A stretch of DNA of 64,000 bases from Fibrobacter sp. (lineage in GTDB: Bacteria > Fibrobacterota > Fibrobacteria > Fibrobacterales > Fibrobacteraceae): the NCBI GenBank assembly GCA_024398815.1, contig JAKSIL010000001.1, forward strand, positions 87,238 through 151,237, given 5' to 3'. Position 1 is the first letter of the stretch; every line of letters starts with the position of its first letter. The position numbers and the translations under genes are program-made. The notes beneath the pieces were generated by a model. It was not told the origin of the DNA. It did no database searches and worked only from the letters and a program-made list of their open reading frames with translations. Shown here one piece after another: positions 1 to 8,399 of this stretch.

Positions 1-163
1 CAAGATGGACGATATCGCCTTGATTCGCGAAAAGATCAAGGAATTCCGCAGCGAACTTCTGCGCATGTCGCAGGAAGGCGAAGGCGACGATACCGTGTTC
101 CAGTTGAATGTGCAGTTGTTCCCGCTTGGCTTTGCCAAGAAACTACAGGAGAAGACAAAATGA
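1..163 (+). CDS. TIGR02147 family protein, C-terminal end (partial)
   Basis: Only the last 53 codons lie in the window, read from base 2 to the TGA at 161-163. The end of the protein (an IREKIKEFR stretch, then VFQLNVQLFPL) matches in pattern the end of the complete TIGR02147 protein at 34702-35568 (IKHKIEEFR, then VYALNISMFPL). TIGR02147 is a paralogous family described from Fibrobacter; its function is unknown and it is probably regulatory or signalling. The stop overlaps the start of the next gene as ATGA (160-163), so the two are translationally coupled. The same gene pair recurs at 33202-35568. Confidence 0.75.
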   Translation, partial: KMDDIALIREKIKEFRSELLRMSQEGEGDDTVFQLNVQLFPLGFAKKLQEKTK

Positions 164-1836
164 AAAAGTTGCTCTTCATGTTGCCTGTAGCGCTCTTGTG
201 CTGGTCCTGCTCGTCATCGACGTCCGACGACTTGAGCAAGGGCCCCGGAAGCGAAACCACAAACGGTATTGTGGCGCTTGTGGGCGATGCGCCTGCGGCG
301 TTTGCCGGTGTCGCTCTGCGCAAGGTCGACTTTACCGTGGATGAATTTGCTCCCGAAAATGCCATGGTGCAGCCCGATGTCTATGCGAGCGAAAATGGCA
401 GCTTTACTCTTGATACCCTGGATTTCGATTCTAGTGACGTGTTCCGCTTGACGGTGGTTCATGGCGGTGCTGCGTTTACCCAGGTGTTCAGCGGTTCCGA
501 AATGTCCGGTGTGGATACTGTCGTGCTCGAACCTACGGGCTCGGTGACCGGTGCTGTTACGGTTCCGGAAGGTTCCGACTTCGTGTGGGTGGGCGTTCTT
601 GGAATGGACGTGATGGTCCAGTCCGACTCCAACGGCCGGTTCGCCTTGCCGCAGTTGCCCTCTACCGATTCCTTGAAACTTTACTTTGTAAAGGATGGCG
701 GCAAGAAGTCGTTCAAGGAAGTGGAAGTCAAGCCTGAAGCTTACAAGAATGAAGTTGTCAATGCCGTAGAACCTCCGAAGCAAGACGAACCCAAGGACGA
801 CGATAATATCAAGTTCGTTGCCGTTGTGGATGGTGCTCCTGTCGTGGGCGCTGTGGCGGCTCTCCGTGCTCCGGATTTCGAAGTTGAAGAACCTGTCGCA
901 GAAAGATCCATGGTCGTAGGCGATTTTGAATCCGACGAAAACGGCAAGTTCAGCTTTGCGAAACCCGATTCGGGATCCTACCGCCTTACCGTTGTCTCTT
1001 CTGACAAGGTGTATTCCAAGGTCCTTACCGTAAAGCAGCTTGCGAAACTGGATACGGTGGAACTTGTTTCTACGGGTACCTTGGTGGGCCGCATTACGCT
1101 TATGAGCGATATGCCGTACGCCTATGCGGGTGTACAAGGCCTGGATGTGCTCGTGAAGACCGATGAAAACGGCAACTACGTGTTCCCGTCGCTTCCGGTG
1201 GGCGATTCCATCGAACTTTACTTTGTCTCTGAAAAAGAGAACAAGTTAACGGCAACGCTCAAGACGGTCGTCGATGGGAATGCTTCTGAATTCCAGGCCC
1301 CGTCCATGCTGCTGCAGGATTTCGAAGGCAAGGAATTCCCGTATTGGTACATCAACAGGGATACCCTGGGCTCCAAGATTACTCCGAGCGAAGTTAAGGA
1401 AGGTGTCGTTTACGATTCTTCTCGCAAGTCCAAGGTGTTCCATGGCGAGTACCAGCTCAAGGCCTTTGAAGATTACGCATGGGCCCTTGTCGGGACAAGC
1501 CTGCGTGAAACCGCATGGAATCTTTCTTTGCTGGATTCCATCGTGTTCTATGCCAAGGGCAATGGCCAGGTTCGCGTGGCCTTCGAAAACTGGGACAAGT
1601 TTACCGAAGAACTGGGAATGAACCTCAAGGCTTCCAGTCCGTGGATTGATGTCGATTCCACATGGAAACGCATCGTGGTCACTCCGGCACAGCTCTATAT
1701 GAATGCCGCCGACAAGATGGCCGGTTCGTTCCCCTGGAGCACGGTCAAGAACTACGTGAAACAGATTCACATTTTCGCTTCGGGCGGAACTGAATTCTAT
1801 ATCGACGATATTTGGCTCTACGGCGCACTTTTCTAA
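160..1836 (+). CDS. Large lipoprotein with duplicated regulatory-like modules and a C-terminal carbohydrate-binding-like domain
   Basis: This 558-residue protein begins with a lipoprotein signal (MKKLLFMLPVALLCWSC, lipobox Cys about residue 17). A two-part beta-rich module runs from about 30 to 200 and is repeated at about 215 to 380; both copies contain LTVV and LYFV strands, a D-E/S-N-G-x-F/Y turn and a GDSIELYF/TDSLKLYF end. The linker near 202-213 is Pro/Asp/Lys-rich (EPPKQDEPKDDD). The modules resemble carboxypeptidase-regulatory-like or SdrD-B-like folds. The last ~170 residues (LLQDFEGKEFPYW onward, ending with FYIDDIWLYG) resemble CBM11/CIA30-like galactose-binding folds. It starts by ATGA overlap with the TIGR02147 gene and is followed by a terminator. 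Probably a surface protein; its ligand is unknown. Confidence 0.8.
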   Translation: MKKLLFMLPVALLCWSCSSSTSDDLSKGPGSETTNGIVALVGDAPAAFAGVALRKVDFTVDEFAPENAMVQPDVYASENGSFTLDTLDFDSSDVFRLTVVHGGAAFTQVFSGSEMSGVDTVVLEPTGSVTGAVTVPEGSDFVWVGVLGMDVMVQSDSNGRFALPQLPSTDSLKLYFVKDGGKKSFKEVEVKPEAYKNEVVNAVEPPKQDEPKDDDNIKFVAVVDGAPVVGAVAALRAPDFEVEEPVAERSMVVGDFESDENGKFSFAKPDSGSYRLTVVSSDKVYSKVLTVKQLAKLDTVELVSTGTLVGRITLMSDMPYAYAGVQGLDVLVKTDENGNYVFPSLPVGDSIELYFVSEKENKLTATLKTVVDGNASEFQAPSMLLQDFEGKEFPYWYINRDTLGSKITPSEVKEGVVYDSSRKSKVFHGEYQLKAFEDYAWALVGTSLRETAWNLSLLDSIVFYAKGNGQVRVAFENWDKFTEELGMNLKASSPWIDVDSTWKRIVVTPAQLYMNAADKMAGSFPWSTVKNYVKQIHIFASGGTEFYIDDIWLYGALF

Positions 1837-1842
1837 AGACAA

Positions 1843-1866
1843 GCCCTACTCTAGTAGGGCTTTTTT
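1843..1866 (+). terminator. Rho-independent terminator
   Basis: The inverted repeat GCCCTACT/AGTAGGGC (1843-1850 with 1853-1860) is followed by six T residues. It closes the TIGR02147-lipoprotein unit just upstream of ispA. Confidence 0.85.
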
Positions 1867-1869
1867 AAG

Positions 1870-1875
1870 TATCTT
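1870..1875 (+). promoter_or_regulatory. Putative -10 element of a leaderless ispA transcript
   Basis: TATCTT ends 8 nt before the ATG at 1884. The terminator ends only 17 nt before that ATG and there is no Shine-Dalgarno sequence, so a fresh transcript could start only at or very near the start codon. Confidence 0.5.
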
Positions 1876-1883
1876 TGGTGCGT

Positions 1884-2771
1884 ATGCAATCTATTGAAAA
1901 AGAAGCAGCTATTGCTCAAGAATATCTCGCCAAGGTCTCTGTCGAGGCCGAGCGTAAATTTGACGTTTATCTTCCTTCCGAAAAAGACCGTCCGTGCCGT
2001 TTGCACGAGGCCATGCGCTATTCCATGTTCGCTGGTGGCAAGCGCCTTCGCCCGGCTTTGGTGAAGTCGACCTTCGACATGTTTGGCGGTAAGGGGGAAT
2101 CGGTGTGGCTCGCCATGAGCGCTCTCGAAATGCTCCACACCTTCAGCTTGATTCATGACGATCTCCCTTGTGTCGACAACGATGACTTCCGCCGTGGCAA
2201 ATTGACCAGCCATAAGAAGTTCGGCGAAGCTACGGCTGTGATGGCTGGTGACGCCCTTTGCGTTCTCGCTTTTGAACTTATGGGAAAGACGGGCAATGCC
2301 CAGGCCATTGAAATCCTTGCGCACCTGCTCGGTACATTCGGCATGATTGGCGGTGAAATGACCGACATCGAGTGCGAAGGCAAACCCGTCGATCTTGAAA
2401 TCGTGGACTACATCCACTATCACAAGACGGCTGCCCTTATCGAGGCTTCGCTTCAGGTGGGCGCCATGCTTGCCGGTGCAAGCGATGCCGATATCCAGAA
2501 GATTCGCAATTATGGCCGTTCCATTGGACTTGCGTTCCAGATCGTCGACGATATTCTCGATATCGTCTCGACGACCGAAGAATTGGGCAAGGACGCAGGT
2601 TCCGATGTCGAAAAGGGCAAGGCCACTTATCCGGCTCTTGTCGGGCTCGACAAGTCCAGGGAAAAGGCCAAGGAACTTTATGAAGAATCCATCCGTGCTC
2701 TGGATGGGCTGAGCTGCGACACAGGCATTCTTCGTGCCATAGCCGCATTCATCATTACCCGGGTGAATTAA
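1884..2771 (+). CDS. ispA: Farnesyl/geranyl diphosphate synthase (polyprenyl synthetase)
   Basis: This short-chain isoprenyl diphosphate synthase condenses IPP with allylic diphosphates in the cytoplasm. The GGKRLRP substrate motif, the first aspartate-rich motif (HDDLPCVDNDD, about 91-101) and the second (FQIVDDILD, about 215-223) are all present, and 295 residues is normal for IspA. ATG 1884 is preferred over in-frame TTG 1875 and GTG 1878 because a TATCTT box sits upstream. The stop overlaps the dxs start as TAATG. Pairing with dxs places the MEP pathway enzyme and its downstream prenyl elongation enzyme in one operon. Confidence 0.92.
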   Translation: MQSIEKEAAIAQEYLAKVSVEAERKFDVYLPSEKDRPCRLHEAMRYSMFAGGKRLRPALVKSTFDMFGGKGESVWLAMSALEMLHTFSLIHDDLPCVDNDDFRRGKLTSHKKFGEATAVMAGDALCVLAFELMGKTGNAQAIEILAHLLGTFGMIGGEMTDIECEGKPVDLEIVDYIHYHKTAALIEASLQVGAMLAGASDADIQKIRNYGRSIGLAFQIVDDILDIVSTTEELGKDAGSDVEKGKATYPALVGLDKSREKAKELYEESIRALDGLSCDTGILRAIAAFIITRVN

Positions 2772-4639
2772 TGGAACTGAAAGACGTAAAGTCCCCCCAG
2801 GACATCAAGCACTGTTCGGTTGAGGAACTTAATGCGCTTGCCGCGCAGGTTCGCGAGACCATCATCGGACAGGTGTCCAAGCATGGCGGCCATTTGGCTT
2901 CCAGTCTTGGGGTAGTGGAACTGACGCTTGCGCTCCACTATGTGTTCAATGCGCCCGACGACAAGATCGTGTGGGACGTGGGGCACCAGGCTTACGTTCA
3001 CAAGCTTTTGACCGGGCGCTACGACCGATTCGGTTCGCTTCGCCAGCAGGGCGGTATCTCCGGCTTTTTGAAGAGGAACGAAAGCGAGTATGACTGCTTT
3101 GGCGCAGGCCATGCGACGACCTCTATTTCGGCGGCTCTCGGCTTTGCCGTGGCCCGTAACCACTTTGACCGCAAGAACAACGTTGTGGCTGTGATTGGCG
3201 ATGGCTCCATGACTGGCGGTATGGCCTACGAAGCGCTCAACAACGCAGGCATTTCCAAGCAGAACATGACCATCATCTTGAACGACAACAAGATGAGCAT
3301 TGCGCCGAACGTGGGCGGTTTCAGCAAGTATTTGAACCGTGTGATTTCGGACCCGGTGTACAACAAGATGCGCTCCGACCTGGATCGCCTCATGACGAGG
3401 CTCCCCGGTGTGCTCGGCAGCCGTTTCCGCGATTTGTTCTTGCAGGTGGAAAACGCTGCGAAGAACGCCGTGAAGCCGGGAACGTTCTTTGAGGATTTAG
3501 GCATTCGCTATTTTGGCCCTATCGACGGCCACGACATTAACGAACTTATCATGATTCTGGAAAGGGTCAAGTCCCAGCCGGGTCCGTGCATTGTGCATGT
3601 GCTGACCGAAAAGGGCCGCGGTCTTGATGCCGCCGAAAAGAACCCGACCAAGTTCCATGGTTGCGGGCCTTTCGACCCCGAAAGCGGTCTTCCGCTTGCA
3701 CCGGGCAAAAAGAATCCTTCGCTCACGAGCGTCTTCGGCAAGACTCTGTTGGAACTTGCCAAGAAGGACAATCGCATCATGGGCATTACTGCCGCCATGC
3801 CTACGGGCTGCGGCATGGACATTGTCGCGAAGGAACTTCCGGATCGCGTCATAGACGTGGGCATTGCCGAAGAACACGCGGTCACGTTTGCCGCAGGCCT
3901 TGCTTGCGATGGCGTTGTTCCCGTGGTGGCCATTTACTCGTCGTTCATGCAGCGCGCCTACGACCAGATTATGCACGACGTGGCGTTGCAAAAGCTGCAT
4001 GTCGTATTTGTTCTTGACCGTGCCGGTCTTGTGGGTGCCGATGGCCCCACTCATCATGGCACGTTTGATTTGTCGTTCTTGCGTACGGTCCCGGGCATGA
4101 CTGTAATGGCCCCGAGCAACGAGAACGAACTTAGGGATATGATCGCCGCTTCCATCGATATGGAAGGCCCTGTCGCTATCCGCTATCCCCGTGGCACAGC
4201 TCTTGCCGAAGAGCTGGCCGAACCCGCTGAAACCTTTGACATGAAGTTGCCGAAGGTGCTGGAACAAGGTAAGGACATCTTGCTCCTGGGGGCGGGCTTC
4301 ATGACAAATGAACTCAAAAAGACCGCAAGTCTATTGCGTGAAAACGGATACAACCCCACATTGGTGGATGCCCGCTTCATAAAGCCTCTTGACGAAGAGT
4401 GCTACCGTGGTCTTTTTGAATCGCACAAGGTGATTGTCACTCTGGAAGACAATACACGGATAGGTGGTTACGGTTCTGCCGTATTGGACCTCATGACGGA
4501 TCTCGGATTTACGGACAAAAAGTTGTTCCGCTTTGGGATTCCCGACCATTTCGTTGAACAGGGCGAAATCCAGAACTTATACAAACTTTTGAAAATTGAC
4601 GGAGAATCCGTCGCCAAACAATTGATGGAAAAATTATGA
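2771..4639 (+). CDS. dxs: 1-deoxy-D-xylulose-5-phosphate synthase
   Basis: This enzyme performs the first step of the MEP isoprenoid pathway: thiamine-diphosphate-dependent condensation of pyruvate and glyceraldehyde 3-phosphate. The 622-residue protein has the N-terminal DxS signature (SSLGVVELTLALH, DVGHQAYVHKLLTGR), the thiamine-diphosphate motif GDGSMTGGMAYEALN (about 145-160), the central transketolase pyrimidine-binding region (GIAEEHAVTFAAGLA) and a C-terminal transketolase domain. It overlaps ispA by one base and the next gene by ATGA, so the unit is tightly coupled. Confidence 0.95.
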   Translation: MELKDVKSPQDIKHCSVEELNALAAQVRETIIGQVSKHGGHLASSLGVVELTLALHYVFNAPDDKIVWDVGHQAYVHKLLTGRYDRFGSLRQQGGISGFLKRNESEYDCFGAGHATTSISAALGFAVARNHFDRKNNVVAVIGDGSMTGGMAYEALNNAGISKQNMTIILNDNKMSIAPNVGGFSKYLNRVISDPVYNKMRSDLDRLMTRLPGVLGSRFRDLFLQVENAAKNAVKPGTFFEDLGIRYFGPIDGHDINELIMILERVKSQPGPCIVHVLTEKGRGLDAAEKNPTKFHGCGPFDPESGLPLAPGKKNPSLTSVFGKTLLELAKKDNRIMGITAAMPTGCGMDIVAKELPDRVIDVGIAEEHAVTFAAGLACDGVVPVVAIYSSFMQRAYDQIMHDVALQKLHVVFVLDRAGLVGADGPTHHGTFDLSFLRTVPGMTVMAPSNENELRDMIAASIDMEGPVAIRYPRGTALAEELAEPAETFDMKLPKVLEQGKDILLLGAGFMTNELKKTASLLRENGYNPTLVDARFIKPLDEECYRGLFESHKVIVTLEDNTRIGGYGSAVLDLMTDLGFTDKKLFRFGIPDHFVEQGEIQNLYKLLKIDGESVAKQLMEKL

Positions 4640-5901
4640 GCGAAGAAAACAAGCGCACTGTTAGAATGACTCTTGACCGTAAGTTCGGAGTCAGCGAAAA
4701 GAAGGATGAACGCCGCCCTCGTCGTGATGACGACAACCGCGAAGAAAAGAGTTTTGGCGACCGCGGAGGATTCCGTAGTGAACGCGGTGGTTTCCGTGGC
4801 GACCGCCCCCGTGGCGCACGTGGACTGCGCGAAGACGGAAGCAAGCGTGAAGATGGCGAAGGCCGTTTTGACCGTGAGCGCCGTCCCCGTCGCTTTGGTG
4901 ACAAGCCGTTCGGAGGCCGTGGCCGCTTTGGTGGCGACAGGCGCGATGGTGGCCGTGGTGGCAGGTTTGGTCGCGACGGTGAACGTCCGTTTAGTCGCGA
5001 AGATCGCACACCGCTGTTCCGTCAGCGCCCCGAACAGAAGGCTGAACTCGTAGATGAAAACATCGACGAGGCCGCATTGGAAGCTCGCGCCGCGCAGGTG
5101 GAAGCTACAGAAGAAAGTGCATCCAATCCGCCTTGGTTCAAAAAGCTTTTGGCCCTCACTACCGAAAAGGGCCGCGAGCGCGAAGGTCGCTTCTTGGGCG
5201 AAGGCGTGCATGTTGTCGATGAACTTGTTTCGAAGCATCGCGAAATCGTGATTGCCGTTTACGCAGTCGAAGGATTCGAAGACGAAGCCCTTGTTGAAAA
5301 GATTAACGAAGCCGACATCACGCTTCACATGCTTACCGCCGAACAGATGAAACAGCTTTCTTCGACGGTTACTACGCAGGGTATTATTGCTCATTGCCGC
5401 ATTGCGAATACCAAGCCCAACTACGAACAGAGCCGCAGCGTGCTCACCTTGGTCGATGCCGTGCAGGATCCGGGCAACTTGGGAACGCTCTTCCGTACGA
5501 GCCTCGGCTTCAAATCCAACGGCATGGTCCTCGGACGCGGCACGGTGAGCCCGTTCAATCCGAAGGTCGTACGCGGTTCCTCGGGTACATTCCTTCGTGT
5601 GCCTTTCGAATTTGACATCGACCTCGTCGACCATATCAACTTCCTTCGCAGCAAGGGCTACACCATCATTGCTACCGACTTGCATGCCAAGCAGAGCCTC
5701 AAGGAAATTCCGCAGCACAAGCTCCGCAAGATGGCTTTCCTCGTGGGTAACGAAGGCGCCGGCACCAATCCGTATTTCATTGAACTCGCCGACGAAACCG
5801 TGAAGATTCCGATGAGCAGCGAACTCGAGTCCTTGAACGTTTCTGTGGCCCATGGCATTCTGAGTTACGAAGCCGCCCAGATTCAGGAGGAACTCAAGTA
5901 A
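4636..5901 (+). CDS. TrmH/SpoU-family RNA 2'-O-methyltransferase with Arg/Gly-rich N-terminal extension
   Basis: The C-terminal half (about 265-421) carries SpoU/TrmH knot motifs: DAVQDPGNLGTLFRTS, FLVGNEGAG and the final LNVSVAHGILSYEA. The segment at about 165-250 (GRFLGEGVHVVDEL) resembles the substrate-binding domain of RlmB/TrmH-type enzymes. The unusual part is residues about 14-125, dominated by Arg, Gly, Asp and Glu with recurrent RGG-like and FGGDR units; this looks like a disordered RNA-binding tail. The rRNA or tRNA target cannot be told from the sequence. It lies between dxs and pyrF with overlapping ends. Confidence 0.85.
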   Translation: MSEENKRTVRMTLDRKFGVSEKKDERRPRRDDDNREEKSFGDRGGFRSERGGFRGDRPRGARGLREDGSKREDGEGRFDRERRPRRFGDKPFGGRGRFGGDRRDGGRGGRFGRDGERPFSREDRTPLFRQRPEQKAELVDENIDEAALEARAAQVEATEESASNPPWFKKLLALTTEKGREREGRFLGEGVHVVDELVSKHREIVIAVYAVEGFEDEALVEKINEADITLHMLTAEQMKQLSSTVTTQGIIAHCRIANTKPNYEQSRSVLTLVDAVQDPGNLGTLFRTSLGFKSNGMVLGRGTVSPFNPKVVRGSSGTFLRVPFEFDIDLVDHINFLRSKGYTIIATDLHAKQSLKEIPQHKLRKMAFLVGNEGAGTNPYFIELADETVKIPMSSELESLNVSVAHGILSYEAAQIQEELK

Positions 5902-6788
5902 TGGCTAATTTCCACGAACGTCTTGAACAGCGCATCGCCAAGTGCGGAAACCCTGTGTGCATGGGCATGGACCCTGTGCTCAAACTGATTCCTATTGAAG
6001 GATCTGCCGAAGAAAAAATCAAGCGCTTCTACATGGACCTTTTGGAATGCTGCGTCAAGCGCAATGTGCTGCCTGCCGTGGTAAAGCCGAACAGCGCCTA
6101 CTACGAATGCGTGAGCGTCCAGGCCATGCTCGTTCTGCAGGAACTGATTGATGCCTACAAGAGCGCCGGCATTCCCGTGATTCTCGATGCGAAGCGCGGC
6201 GATATCGGCAAGTCGAGCGCCGCCTACGCTACGGCCGCCTACGATGTCTACAAGGCAGATGCAGTCACTGTTTCTCCTTGGATGGGTGCCGATTCCGTGG
6301 GTCCGTTCATTCGCGAAAACAGCGAAAACGGTGCATACGTTCTCTTGCGCACGAGCAACAAGGGCGCACACGATTTCCAGGACATGCCTGTCATCGGTAG
6401 CGACGACCCGCGCGACGTGGGCGAAGCCTTCTACAAGGTTGCAGACAAGATAATGGAATGGGACGGAAGCCTCGGCTACCTCGGTGCCGTCGTTGGTGCC
6501 ACCCATCCCGAAGAACTTGAAAAGATTACCGCTTACTGCGCAGCGCACGGCCATGAAATCCCGTTCCTGATACCGGGCGTCTCCATTCCTGGAGTTCCGG
6601 GCGGCCAGGGTGGCGACGCCAAGACCGTTCTTACCGCGATCGCAAACGGCGGCGGCAAGCGCAAGTTCCACGTGCTCAACAGCAGCAGCGGTTTGAACTT
6701 CGCCTGGCAGCGCAACAACACTCCGGCAAACTACGCGAACGACTGCGTCGATGCTCTCGAACGCTTGGCAGAGGCTTGCGCTCTGTAA
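5901..6788 (+). CDS. pyrF: Orotidine 5'-phosphate decarboxylase (type 2)
   Basis: This enzyme catalyses the last step of UMP synthesis, OMP to UMP. The 295-residue protein has the catalytic signature ILDAKRGDIGKSSAAYA (about 94-110), an N-terminal CMGMDP motif and the phosphate-binding GVSIPGVPGGQGGD region, typical of the longer type-2 subfamily. The Shine-Dalgarno AGGAGG at 5886-5891 precedes ATG 5901, which overlaps the upstream stop as TAATG. pyrC sits elsewhere in the window (24878-25879). Confidence 0.93.
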   Translation: MANFHERLEQRIAKCGNPVCMGMDPVLKLIPIEGSAEEKIKRFYMDLLECCVKRNVLPAVVKPNSAYYECVSVQAMLVLQELIDAYKSAGIPVILDAKRGDIGKSSAAYATAAYDVYKADAVTVSPWMGADSVGPFIRENSENGAYVLLRTSNKGAHDFQDMPVIGSDDPRDVGEAFYKVADKIMEWDGSLGYLGAVVGATHPEELEKITAYCAAHGHEIPFLIPGVSIPGVPGGQGGDAKTVLTAIANGGGKRKFHVLNSSSGLNFAWQRNNTPANYANDCVDALERLAEACAL

Positions 6789-6797
6789 GGAGAAACC

Positions 6798-7652
6798 ATG
6801 CGGTTCCTGGCGTGCTTTGTATTTGCGGTTGCAATCATTGCATTGGCTTTTCACTATGCGAAGCCTCTTCCGGGAACCAATTTTGATGAATCTTTTTTGC
6901 CGAAGCCGTCGACGGTAAAGTACCTTGCAGTGGGAAACAATTCCTCGGCCGCAGGACTCTTTTGGATTAAAGGACTCACGGAGCTTGGTGAAAGTTATCT
7001 GCAAAGTCGCGAGTACGCCTATCTAGGACATGTGGCGAATCTTTCGACGAGTCTTGATTCCATGTATTACACGCCGTATTACTTTGTCGGCGGTGTTACG
7101 CCAATCGACGCTGAGGATACTTCGGATTACGTAGTTCTCCGTCGGGGCGTCAAAGTCTTCCCTGACGATTGGAAACTTGCCTTGGGCTTTGCTCTTCGCC
7201 TGTCAAACGGTCCGCACCCGAACAACGTCGAAGCGGCAAATGTGATGCGTCCGTTCTTTGACAGCCCGGATTCGACTATCCCCGACCACGTGCGCACCAT
7301 GTACCGCACGTTTGAACTCGATACGATGCAGACGGAGATGGCGCTTGAAATGGCCATGAACGACGTGATGCAGCCCAGGTTCAAAAAGTTCCGCAGAAGT
7401 TTCTACAGCAAAATCTATAGAATTCTCGGTTACCGCATTTCCATGGATAAAAAGCAGGATGTCGATGTCGTCTACGAAGAAATCAAGAAAATCGTAGACC
7501 TTATGGCCGATGGAAAACTGCACCCGCAAAGGGCCTATGCCATTTTGCTCAGCATGAAAAAAGCCGAGGCTGAAGAACCTCGGCAGACTTCTGCGAATGC
7601 TGCGGATTCTGCCGCAGCGGATTCTACAGAATCACTCGGCGCATCTCTTTGA
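6798..7652 (+). CDS. Membrane-anchored or exported protein of unknown function, possibly TPR-like
   Basis: This 284-residue protein has one N-terminal hydrophobic segment (residues 2-18) that may be a signal anchor. The body is helical, with pairs such as GLTELGESYLQSREYAYLG and YYTPYYFVGGVTPIDA that recall degenerate tetratricopeptide proteins; the C-terminal ~25 residues are Ala/Ser/Asp-rich. Shine-Dalgarno AAGGAGA lies 10 bp after the pyrF stop, so it is the last gene of the ispA operon. Its 3' end overlaps the convergent gene at 7632 by 21 bp. I do not recognise a specific family. Confidence 0.7.
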   Translation: MRFLACFVFAVAIIALAFHYAKPLPGTNFDESFLPKPSTVKYLAVGNNSSAAGLFWIKGLTELGESYLQSREYAYLGHVANLSTSLDSMYYTPYYFVGGVTPIDAEDTSDYVVLRRGVKVFPDDWKLALGFALRLSNGPHPNNVEAANVMRPFFDSPDSTIPDHVRTMYRTFELDTMQTEMALEMAMNDVMQPRFKKFRRSFYSKIYRILGYRISMDKKQDVDVVYEEIKKIVDLMADGKLHPQRAYAILLSMKKAEAEEPRQTSANAADSAAADSTESLGASL

Positions 7653-8399
7653 GTTGTTTGGAAGTCCCATCAGCTCGAATGCGTTCTTGCAGCGAAGCTT
7701 GAGGTCTTCGGCTTCCTTGGCCGGAGTGCTCTTGAGCTGCGAACGCTTGTATAGGATGGTCGCTGTAATGTAGGGCTTGTTTCCCTGTATAGATTTTTCT
7801 TCGGCGGCCTTGTAAAGGGAATCTGCGTTGCTGTCGCCATTGAGGTCAGCCATCTGCGCTGCGACGTAGGCGTAAAAGCCGCCTTTTTTGCTGGTGGCCT
7901 TTCCGACGAGTTTCAGGGATTCTTCGGCGTCGCTGTTGCGGCGGCTGCCGGCGTATGCGATGGCGCATTCTCCGTAGAAGGCGCCTTGTGTGGCGTCGTC
8001 GGCCTTCTTGACGGAATCCTGGTTCGCCGAACTGCAAATTTTTGCGGCGTCACCGTAATTTCCACGGGCGTTTGCGAGCGCTGCTTTCGACTTTAAAAGG
8101 TTCGTTGCCGAGTTGTTGTCGAGGACGTCGCTACGCACAATCGACAAGAGCGAGTCCGCAAGGTCCAGATCGAGGCTTATGGTTCTGACTTGTGCCAGGG
8201 TGATGAGCACGCGGCCTTCCGAGCGCAGGTCCGCTTCCTTGCGACTAGCGAGCAAGGCTCTTTCAAGCTGCGAATATCCTTTGGCAAATTTGCCCGCATT
8301 GAACGAACGCTGTGCACGGCTCGAAAGAACACCCGATTCCGATGCGTTTGCGAATACGAAGAGGCCAAGAAGGGCGAGTGTGGCGAAGCGTCTTACCAT
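7632..8399 (-). CDS. Exported TPR-like protein, partner of MCE protein
   Basis: The 255-residue protein starts with a clear signal peptide (MVRRFATLALLGLFVFANA). The mature part is Ala-rich helical repeats resembling tetratricopeptide units (RSFNAGKFAKGYSQLERALL, ALANARGNYGDAAKIC). Its ATG overlaps the stop of the MlaD-like gene by 7 bp and uses GGAGACC inside that gene as ribosome-binding site. Co-translation with an MCE protein suggests a periplasmic accessory role in lipid transport; this is inferred from position only. Confidence 0.7.
   Translation of the reverse strand: MVRRFATLALLGLFVFANASESGVLSSRAQRSFNAGKFAKGYSQLERALLASRKEADLRSEGRVLITLAQVRTISLDLDLADSLLSIVRSDVLDNNSATNLLKSKAALANARGNYGDAAKICSSANQDSVKKADDATQGAFYGECAIAYAGSRRNSDAEESLKLVGKATSKKGGFYAYVAAQMADLNGDSNADSLYKAAEEKSIQGNKPYITATILYKRSQLKSTPAKEAEDLKLRCKNAFELMGLPNNSKRCAE

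Noticed and set aside
4468..5853. 461-codon minus-strand frame opposite the TrmH-like gene
   Set aside because: Composition mirrors the Arg/Gly-rich coding strand; an artefact.
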